A DNA stretch of 8,711 nucleotides from Symbiobacteriaceae bacterium (GTDB lineage Bacteria; Bacillota_E; Symbiobacteriia; Symbiobacteriales; Symbiobacteriaceae), in NCBI GenBank assembly GCA_027356675.1, contig DAHVXO010000134.1, forward strand, positions 1 through 8,711. The letters run 5' to 3'. The number at the start of each line of letters is the position of its first letter. The stretch's first letter is position 1. The notes below the pieces were generated by a model that was not told the origin of the DNA, did no database searches, and saw only the letters and a program-made list of their open reading frames with translations. Shown here one piece after another: positions 4,609 to 8,711 of the stretch. Both the position numbers and the translations under genes were made by a program.

Positions 4609-5022
4609 ATGCACCTGCTTCACTTTCGCGAGGGGCAAGCACCAGTGCGTGTCCCCAGCCGTGCCACGGTTCAGCCGTTCGGCCTAGATTGGTTGCTGAG
4701 GCATTCAAAGGCTCTGGCTCAACGAGCCGGCTTCGACAGCCGACTGGAGGTATGGCGAGCGGACTCCGTCTCCATGACCCCGCTCAACCACTGGAACAAT
4801 CCCGATCTGGCCATGATTGATGTCGAGGCTGTGATCCGGCAAATGGTTGTGCGAGGGGTGAACTCCATCTTGGTTGTGGCCCATGAGTCCACAACGCAGG
4901 CGGAGCAGGCTCACCGCTCCCTGTGGCTCCGCTTGATGACGGCGGCCAGCGAGTACGGCGTTCAGGTCAGGGATTACACCTTGGTCTGGTCAGACCCCAC
5001 ACCTGGGCCTCGAGCTGCGTAA
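4609..5022 (+). CDS. Unknown protein, possibly a degenerate RadC/JAB-like domain
   Basis: A 137-residue product from ATG 4609 with GGGAGG at 4595-4600; the open frame upstream to 4552 runs through the hairpin and is non-coding. The C-terminal half (residues ~71-127) reads DVEAVIRQMVVRGVNSILVV, then AHES (91-94), then an amphipathic helix, then YGVQVRDYTLVW. The order 'helix, buried strand ending in AH, helix, G(I/V)xVxDhxhhW' recalls RadC/JAB domains. The metal site HNHPSG is replaced here by HESTTQ, so hydrolase activity would be lost. This is a weak structural analogy. An alternative is an unrelated alpha/beta fold such as a Rossmann-like or nuclease-derived domain. The gene lies between leaders A and B. 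Confidence 0.65.
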   Translation: MHLLHFREGQAPVRVPSRATVQPFGLDWLLRHSKALAQRAGFDSRLEVWRADSVSMTPLNHWNNPDLAMIDVEAVIRQMVVRGVNSILVVAHESTTQAEQAHRSLWLRLMTAASEYGVQVRDYTLVWSDPTPGPRAA

Positions 5023-5068
5023 GTCGAGCACAGGCACCGTTCTATAGCTCTTCGTTTACCGTGCTGGC

Positions 5069-5110
5069 GGCTTCCCCCAACTTTGGCCGGGGGAAGCCCC
5101 CGGCAGGAGG
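5069..5110 (+). promoter_or_regulatory. Leader B: second copy of the alternating hairpin leader
   Basis: State 1 is GCCGGGGG (5086-5093), loop AAG, CCCCCGGC (5097-5104), touching the AGGAGG SD at 5105-5110. State 2 is a perfect 10-bp helix, GGCTTCCCCC (5069-5078) with GGGGGAAGCC (5089-5098). Compared with leader A, the A-T pair 4558-4584 is replaced by the T-A pair 5072-5095. This compensatory difference supports real pairing of the long helix. The start codon is at 5122 or 5119. Confidence 0.55.
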
Positions 5111-5121
5111 TATGAGGCTTG

Positions 5122-5838
5122 ATGAAACCGTTAGAAGGAGTAAGGCGGATCGTCTGCACGACGGTGGCGGCAGAGTCCGACTTTGGCAATGCCGCCAACT
5201 GCGCCAACGGTACCGGGGTGGCCGTCCACGTGACGGATGACCCGGACCGAGTGCTGGCGCTCCTGTCTGGAAACATGCGCCTGGTTGCGGAGCCTGTCGA
5301 GGCCGACCCGCGCATCGACTACGAATTTGGTCCGGGCCTGTACGTGAGTGCAGTCCCCCACGTGTGGATGGGCCGCAGCGAAGGTAAATGGCAGTTTCTC
5401 CAGAACCTAACCGAGCCACAGCGGTGGACCCTCGGAGAGGCCATTCTTAGGCATCCCAACGCCCGCTTGGGTTACCTCACGGAAACGGAGTTGACTTATG
5501 TCCGCCGGCAGGTGGAGCTACTGCAGCAGGGGCACACCGCTGGATTGCGGACATTGGCGGAGCAGCCCTTCAATACTGCTACGTGGAAGCCGATCTTCCT
5601 GGAGCCCCTTGGGATCGCGCCAGGGCCGCAGGCCCACCGTGTACCCATCGAGTTTCAAGGGCGGTTTGCTGAGCTGACAGGCTATCCGTCCCGGTCATTG
5701 TTTCTCCAGTTATTTGAGGCAGGCTTGGACGGGGCGTACTCACCAGGCCATCTGATGGGCCCCGACCCACAGCTGGTCATTTGGCGGGCTTCCGCGATCG
5801 TTCGGTTCGGCCAATGGACAACAGCAGCCGCGGCGTAG
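5122..5838 (+). CDS. Putative ADP-ribosyltransferase-fold protein
   Basis: A 238-residue product from ATG 5122 (TTG 5119 is one codon earlier and closer to the SD). Three blocks suggest an ADP-ribosyltransferase (ART)-like fold: AVHVTDDPDRVLALLSG (residues 34-50), with the His-x-Thr and following helix of the PARP/Arr type; EFGPGLYVS (68-76), the Gly-Tyr strand; and GLDGAY...PQLVIWRASAI (201-227), which mirrors the 'GYDG...E(Y/L)VVF.p..I' ending of many phage and toxin ARTs. The position usually held by Glu appears as Gln218, so the activity may be altered or absent. The middle (WMGRSEGKWQFL, then a ~60-residue helical part) is unassigned. The fold is my inference; target and activity are unknown. 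It is controlled by leader B and is followed, 76 bases on, by the next gene. Confidence 0.7.
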   Translation: MKPLEGVRRIVCTTVAAESDFGNAANCANGTGVAVHVTDDPDRVLALLSGNMRLVAEPVEADPRIDYEFGPGLYVSAVPHVWMGRSEGKWQFLQNLTEPQRWTLGEAILRHPNARLGYLTETELTYVRRQVELLQQGHTAGLRTLAEQPFNTATWKPIFLEPLGIAPGPQAHRVPIEFQGRFAELTGYPSRSLFLQLFEAGLDGAYSPGHLMGPDPQLVIWRASAIVRFGQWTTAAAA

Positions 5839-5914
5839 TGTTTAGCGACCGCAAATCCCCGAGGGCGGGATGGGTCGATGGTGTTGTTTTATTCCTGTGG
5901 AAGGAGGACGCTGC

Positions 5915-6751
5915 TTGAATGTAGTTATTAGGAAAGGAAGCGGGCAGACTGCGCTGGACTTGCATGCCCTGAACATCGGGTCGACGGCCTTGTCCGTCCT
6001 TCGGTACTCCGAGGGAGAAGTGACAGCCCTGCACGACCGTTTCGACGGTTTTTTTGCCGGGGAGGCCACAGCGCTGACCGGTGATGACCCGCGGGCGGCA
6101 GTTGAGTACCTCCGGGGGCGCCCGCTAAGCCTTCATTACCGTCAGGACCACCTGGACGTGTGCGTCCCCTTCGTGTTTGATGGGTACACCAGTACCTTCC
6201 TCACACGCACAGGGGCGAACGTACTTGGATTCCCACTACACCGCCTTGAGCAGGTGACCGTAGGGGATCGTTGCCTGAGTGCTCTGACCTTCCGGAAGAA
6301 GTACCAGTCGGAGCAAAACGTCAGTAGTGTCAGTTTTGCTCTCGCTGACGCTCAGGGCATCGGGATGCGTCATCAAGTTGGTGAGAAAGACCAACGGGCC
6401 GCCCTGGACCGCCTGATGGCCGTCCAGCGGAAGGTTGGCGAGTTCATCGTTCCCCTATCCGGGGAGAATGTGCCGCCGATGGACGAAGTCCTAGCTCTGC
6501 TCCGAGGGCGGGCCCTGGCCCTTGAGTGGTTTGCGACAGCGGTTGACCCCGTCTGGCGAGTTGTCTCAGACTGGGTTCCGATCGCACACACAAAGGCCGA
6601 GGGCAGCCAGATCGCCCTGGCAGGGCCCGGATGGCACCTGGTCATGAGCCAAGTAGCCGGGTGGCGTGTTTCGGAGCCCGGATTGATTCTGGACACGGTT
6701 CCCGGGGAAGCGGGTCCGCGAGGCAGTATCACGCTCGCACTGATCCGATAA
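5915..6751 (+). CDS. Unknown 278-residue protein (TTG start)
   Basis: The frame is open from ATG 5870, but GGAAGGAGG at 5899-5907 lies 7 bases before TTG 5915, giving MNVVIRKGSGQTALDLHALN. I take TTG as the start. The protein seems soluble, without signal or membrane segments. It alternates beta-rich parts (PLSLHYRQDHLDVCVPFVFD, TALSVLRYSEGEV) with a helical stretch near residues 155-205 and a C-terminal beta-rich part (WHLVMSQVAGWRVSEPGLIL). No motif or family is recognised. It ends 10 bases before the next ATG, so it is probably in one operon with the ART-like gene and the small gene that follows. A partner or immunity role cannot be judged from sequence alone. Confidence 0.75.
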   Translation: MNVVIRKGSGQTALDLHALNIGSTALSVLRYSEGEVTALHDRFDGFFAGEATALTGDDPRAAVEYLRGRPLSLHYRQDHLDVCVPFVFDGYTSTFLTRTGANVLGFPLHRLEQVTVGDRCLSALTFRKKYQSEQNVSSVSFALADAQGIGMRHQVGEKDQRAALDRLMAVQRKVGEFIVPLSGENVPPMDEVLALLRGRALALEWFATAVDPVWRVVSDWVPIAHTKAEGSQIALAGPGWHLVMSQVAGWRVSEPGLILDTVPGEAGPRGSITLALIR

Positions 6752-6761
6752 GGTGGTTGCC

Positions 6762-6995
6762 ATGAGAGAGGGGGCGGGTTGCCTGGTTACCGGTATCGCT
6801 GAGCCGGCCATTCGCCCCGCTGACGCCCACACTGATGGGCATCGCAGCCACCAAATGACCCTGGAGGATTACCCGGTGGTCTGGATCACCGTTTCCTATC
6901 CCGGTGGCCCCGAATGGGTTCCGCCGATCCGGCGCAAGAAACCCTGGCGTGGCGCTGCCGTTGAACGACTCAAGCAGAGTTCATTGTTTCCCTAG
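6762..6995 (+). CDS. Small unknown protein (77 residues)
   Basis: ATG 6762 follows AAGGTGG (6750-6756) with 5-base spacing; GTG 6753 in the same frame overlaps that SD and is less likely. The N-terminal third is His/Asp-rich (ADAHTDGHRSHQ), which could bind metal. The centre is a beta-like, aromatic segment (YPVVWITVSYPGGPEW) and the tail is basic (IRRKKPWRGAAVERLKQ). No family is recognised. The stop codon runs directly into the terminator stem, marking the end of the transcript. Confidence 0.6.
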   Translation: MREGAGCLVTGIAEPAIRPADAHTDGHRSHQMTLEDYPVVWITVSYPGGPEWVPPIRRKKPWRGAAVERLKQSSLFP

Positions 6996-7023
6996 GGCGC
7001 CCCGCCGGCGCCCTTCCCCTTTT
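6995..7023 (+). terminator. Intrinsic terminator of the 4199-6995 gene run
   Basis: GGGCGCC (6995-7001), loop CCGCC, GGCGCCC (7007-7013), then TTCCCCTTTT (7014-7023). The 7-bp all-GC stem begins at the last base of the preceding stop codon. Confidence 0.75.
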
Positions 7024-7096
7024 GATGGCAAGGGTCCTGTGCCAAAGCAGTTTAGAGACTATATTGCCCCTTGGTACTAACTCGGGAGGGCTGCCT

Positions 7097-7600
7097 TTGA
7101 AATCGTTCGTCTGGTTGTATGCGGCGGTCGGACTCTGCGTTATGATGGCCCTACTGATCCCACTAGTAAAGCCCGTTGTCGCCGCGGGGAGAATCGCTCG
7201 GCTCCCCTACAGACGGCTTGGTTCACTCCTGTCACCGGCAGAACTTCGCTTCTACGGGATCCTAAGGGCTGTGGTGCCGCACCGCTGTGTGATTCTTGCA
7301 AAGGTCCGGATGGCCGACCTGCTGGAGATTACAGCGGTCGGACAGGCCGGACAGCAAGCGTTCCGGCGGGTCAGTCAGAAGCACTGCGATTTCGTGGTGG
7401 CCAACGTCGATAACCTGTGCCCGTTACTGGTCATCGAGCTGGATGATAGCAGCCATCGGCAGTCGGATCGTCGCAGACGGGACTGGCAGGTTGATGACAT
7501 TTACCGTTCAGCTGGCCTGCCCGTCCTGTACATCCCCGTCAAGCGTGAATGGAACATAGCAGAGTTGGGCGCCCTGGTTCGCCAGGCCCTGGCCGGTTAA
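7097..7600 (+). CDS. Membrane-anchored DUF2726 / PD-(D/E)XK-like protein
   Basis: A 167-residue product from TTG 7097 behind GGGAGGG (7084-7090). The frame opens at 7022 but lacks an SD there. Residues ~4-24 form one transmembrane helix, followed by a basic segment (RIARLPYRR) that should keep the rest cytoplasmic. The soluble domain carries the DUF2726 hallmarks as I know them: SLLSPAELRFYGILR (43-57), SQKHCDFVV (93-101), IELDDSSH (113-120), then an RRDWQVDDIYRSAGLPVLYIP stretch in shortened form. Asp98 and Glu114 followed by Asp116/Asp117 occupy positions like the acidic residues of Vsr/DUF559-type nucleases ('vDFv...IEvDG.sH...D..R...L...G..VLR'). A nuclease-like, membrane-tethered role is plausible but not shown. 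The downstream micropeptide and winged-helix candidate lie in the same direction. Confidence 0.8.
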   Translation: MKSFVWLYAAVGLCVMMALLIPLVKPVVAAGRIARLPYRRLGSLLSPAELRFYGILRAVVPHRCVILAKVRMADLLEITAVGQAGQQAFRRVSQKHCDFVVANVDNLCPLLVIELDDSSHRQSDRRRRDWQVDDIYRSAGLPVLYIPVKREWNIAELGALVRQALAG

Positions 7601-7637
7601 TCGCACACCCGGCTCCTTGGTGGAGAATCAGGTGGTC

Positions 7638-7754
7638 ATGTCACTTGTACAGTCCATAATTGCACTTGGCGTCGCTCTTTGGCTTGGCGCCTTTCTTAGG
7701 AACCACCCAGCAATCTCAGGCCTGGTACTTTCAACCGACCGATTGGAGGAATGA
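7638..7754 (+). CDS. 38-residue membrane micropeptide
   Basis: ATG 7638 opens a frame reading MSLVQSIIALGVALWLGAFL and then a polar tail ending DRLEE. GGAG (7622-7625) and AGGTGG (7630-7635) lie upstream at imperfect spacings. Residues 3-20 make a single hydrophobic helix. The stop TGA (7752-7754) overlaps ATG 7751 as ATGA, and the GGAGG that would start the next gene lies within its last codons. Position and overlap make it a plausible real gene, perhaps a partner of the single-helix DUF2726-like protein upstream. Its short length leaves room for doubt. Confidence 0.5.
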   Translation: MSLVQSIIALGVALWLGAFLRNHPAISGLVLSTDRLEE

Positions 7755-7759
7755 CAAGA

Positions 7760-8032
7760 GTGCAGACCGACAATAAGGAATGCACCGAGCAGGATTACTT
7801 GACATACGCCGTGAGCTTGCTATTGCAGTTGGTTGAGTACCAGGGGTTCATCCCCTGGGGAGGCCTCCCTGACGTTCCAGTGGGCTCGGCTGTCGCTGCA
7901 CTTCGCCGGATGCAGGCGGAAGAACTCCTGGGCGTGCAACTTGGTCATGGCCTCCGGATTGGACGCCGCGGCCTGTTGGTTGATAGAGCAACTACACGGG
8001 CGCCTGTGCAGAGACGACTGTCGCTTGCATGA
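7760..8032 (+). CDS. Small protein, possible winged-helix DNA-binding
   Basis: The frame opens at ATG 7751, but GGAGG (7745-7749) would then be one base from the start. GTG 7760 gives 10-base spacing and is preferred, for a 90-residue product. Residues ~12-30 are a hydrophobic helix-like segment (DYLTYAVSLLLQLVEYQGF). Residues 43-75 (SAVAALRRMQAEELLGVQLG, then LRIGRRGLLVD) have the 'recognition helix, GV-turn, beta wing' pattern of winged-helix regulators. That assignment is weak. It closes the gene run begun at 7097; no terminator follows, and the next element is a new promoter at 8088. Confidence 0.6.
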   Translation: MQTDNKECTEQDYLTYAVSLLLQLVEYQGFIPWGGLPDVPVGSAVAALRRMQAEELLGVQLGHGLRIGRRGLLVDRATTRAPVQRRLSLA

Positions 8033-8087
8033 GGCGTCTTAACTGGCCTAACCTGATAAAGAAAAACAACTGTGGTACTAGCGTATA

Positions 8088-8116
8088 TGGACACTTTATG
8101 ATTGTCGTGCTATTAT
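8088..8116 (+). promoter_or_regulatory. Near-consensus sigma-70 promoter
   Basis: TGGACA (8088-8093) and TATTAT (8111-8116), each 5/6 to consensus, are exactly 17 bases apart. Transcription should start near 8123 and produce the ~140-nt leader. The local AT-rich stretch (8052-8120) contrasts with the GC-rich surroundings. Confidence 0.7.
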
Positions 8117-8121
8117 TTTGG

Positions 8122-8262
8122 TGAATCAAGGCATGTGAGACGTCACCAACGTCGCACCCTGATTCAGGACCGGGACCTTTACCGGGTCAAGCTCCGGCAT
8201 GGGCCGGAAAGGCGTCGTTACTCTGTGCTCAGAAGGCAGTCGTTCTTGCGGCTGTCTTTTTT
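8122..8262 (+). promoter_or_regulatory. Structured attenuator-type leader (possible riboswitch)
   Basis: Between the promoter and the gene at 8307 lie an outer stem TGAATCA (8122-8128) with TGATTCA (8160-8166), a hairpin TCCGGC-ATGG-GCCGGA (8193-8208), and a terminator at 8233-8262. The last is preceded by a near-copy of its 5' arm: AAGGCGTCGTT (8209-8219) against AAGGCAGTCGTT (8233-8244). The layout of aptamer-like structure, then terminator, then gene is typical of attenuation. I could not match it to T-box, cobalamin, SAM, TPP or ZTP consensus signals. It could also be a free-standing small RNA. Confidence 0.5.
8233..8262 (+). terminator. Intrinsic terminator within the leader
   Basis: AAGGCAGTCG (8233-8242) pairs with CGGCTGTCTT (8249-8258) over 10 bp, with two G.U pairs and loop TTCTTG, and runs into six T residues (8257-8262). 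It is canonical and strand-specific, 44 bases ahead of the next ATG. Confidence 0.75.
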
Positions 8263-8306
8263 ATTTGAGCAAATGGCACAGTTACTCGAAGGAGGAGAAA
8301 GGCACA

Positions 8307-8606
8307 ATGGAGCTCGTTTCCCAACGGTCCAGAGCCGACGTTATTGCTGAGCAGCTCATGAGCCAGATTCCGCATCCGCACCCAACCAGCCCCTCCGCTG
8401 ACCGCCAGGTAACCATCCTGGTGGCCGGTGGCGGGGTGAACGCACTGATCTCTGCACTTCAACGCCGAGGGGTTCCCGCCACTCGGGGTACCCTTGCAGA
8501 GCTTTCCGGTTGCCGGGTCTATGCGGAACAGGAAGCGGATCATGCTGCTGCGTGGCTCAACCGGTGGCCACGTCGAGATGCGCGGGTTTTGCGTGTGGCG
8601 ATGTAG
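8307..8606 (+). CDS. Unknown 99-residue protein behind the attenuator
   Basis: ATG 8307 follows GAAGGAGGAG (8288-8297) and GAAAGG (8297-8302). The frame is open upstream to 8199, but that part overlaps the terminator and is not coding. Residues 1-33 are polar, with a His/Pro-rich stretch (IPHPHPTSPSAD). Residues 34-90 look like a small alpha/beta unit: a VTILVAGGG strand and glycine loop, then NALISALQRRG, then a helical part rich in Ala/Glu. The GGG loop is suggestive of a nucleotide- or phosphate-binding turn but is too short to assign. No family is recognised. Its expression probably depends on read-through of the terminator at 8233-8262. Confidence 0.65.
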   Translation: MELVSQRSRADVIAEQLMSQIPHPHPTSPSADRQVTILVAGGGVNALISALQRRGVPATRGTLAELSGCRVYAEQEADHAAAWLNRWPRRDARVLRVAM

Positions 8607-8658
8607 GTCTGAAGAACCATCAGGGCAGTCGTTAACCATCAAGGAGGTTGCAGTTCAC

Positions 8659-8711
8659 ATGGTCATCGTGAAGATCCTGCAGGTGATCATCTACACGGGC
8701 GCCGGCGTGAT
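8659..8711 (+). CDS. Start of an unknown gene (partial)
   Basis: AAGGAGG at 8641-8647 precedes ATG 8659 by 11 bases. The frame stays open to the window edge, reading MVIVKILQVIIYTGAGV, a hydrophobic N-terminus that may become a membrane segment. Only 17 full codons are visible, so the product cannot be assigned. Confidence 0.55.
   Translation, partial: MVIVKILQVIIYTGAGV

Noticed and set aside
5842..5914. A third copy of the alternating hairpin leader before the gene at 5915.
   Set aside because: Only a weak ATCCC/GGGAT pairing is present; the GC-rich hairpin abutting the SD is missing.
3557..8144. GACGTC at 3557-3562, 3623-3628 and 8139-8144 as a shared operator core.
   Set aside because: Three copies of a 6-mer in 8.7 kb is close to chance expectation, and the flanks differ between sites.
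8102..8350. An 82-codon Arg-rich open frame across the 8122-8262 leader.
   Set aside because: It has no SD, runs straight through a canonical terminator and overlaps the well-supported start at 8307. Best read as chance.
8616..8640. Two AACCATCA copies before the last gene, as a possible operator or short repeat array.
   Set aside because: Two 8-mers 17 bases apart with unrelated flanks are insufficient; no third copy is visible.
1..8711. CRISPR arrays, tRNA/rRNA genes and insertion-sequence ends.
   Set aside because: Reading by eye found no regularly spaced repeats, no cloverleaf-like GGTTCGA/CCA pattern, and no transposase or terminal inverted repeats with target duplication. A dedicated scan was not possible.

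Overview
The window looks like accessory (plasmid, integrated element or prophage-like) DNA from a GC-rich Gram-positive bacterium, most likely a high-GC Clostridia/Peptococcaceae-type lineage. This host guess rests on the GC-rich sequence, strong AGGAGG-type Shine-Dalgarno (SD) sites, frequent TTG and GTG starts backed by such sites, and the dense packing of small unrecognised genes. No replication, conjugation, integrase, capsid or CRISPR gene is visible, so the element type is not settled. I recognise no gene well enough to give it a symbol.

Layout. (1) Bases 1-2449: a plus-strand run of small genes, several overlapping by a few bases: the tail of an unknown gene, a protein with an Ada-like zinc-binding N-terminus, two unknowns, a protein of a recurring phage/plasmid family, and a ~59-residue lipoprotein. 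It ends at a bidirectional hairpin terminator (2463-2492). (2) Bases 2494-3472, minus strand: an HTH/AT-hook protein followed by two small membrane proteins. They appear to be driven by a sigma-70-like promoter whose core lies inside a 26-bp near-perfect palindrome (3613-3638), with an inverted-repeat, possibly pseudoknotted, leader. (3) Bases 3473-4198: about 730 bp without a convincing gene. It holds a divergent promoter pair and a candidate structured ncRNA of ~148 nt ending in a 16-bp hairpin with three G.U pairs. A tiny ORF with a strong SD and further nested helices follow. (4) Bases 4199-6995, plus strand: a tiny coupled ORF, a Ros/MucR-like zinc finger, a possible degenerate RadC-like protein, a possible ADP-ribosyltransferase-fold protein, a 278-residue unknown and a 77-residue unknown, ending in an intrinsic terminator. 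(5) Bases 7097-8032: a membrane-anchored DUF2726/PD-(D/E)XK-like protein, a 38-residue membrane micropeptide and a possible winged-helix protein. (6) Bases 8088-8711: a strong promoter, a ~140-nt structured leader ending in a canonical terminator, then a 99-residue unknown and the start of another gene.

The strongest unusual signal is RNA-level. The genes at 4609 and 5122 share the same leader design: a GC-rich hairpin directly abutting the SD, plus an upstream arm able to form a longer, mutually exclusive helix. The two copies differ by a compensating base-pair swap. Together with the candidate ncRNA, the tailored leader at 8123-8262 and the palindromic operator, this suggests a region governed by RNA structure and a local DNA-binding regulator. 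Functional links between the genes are inference.
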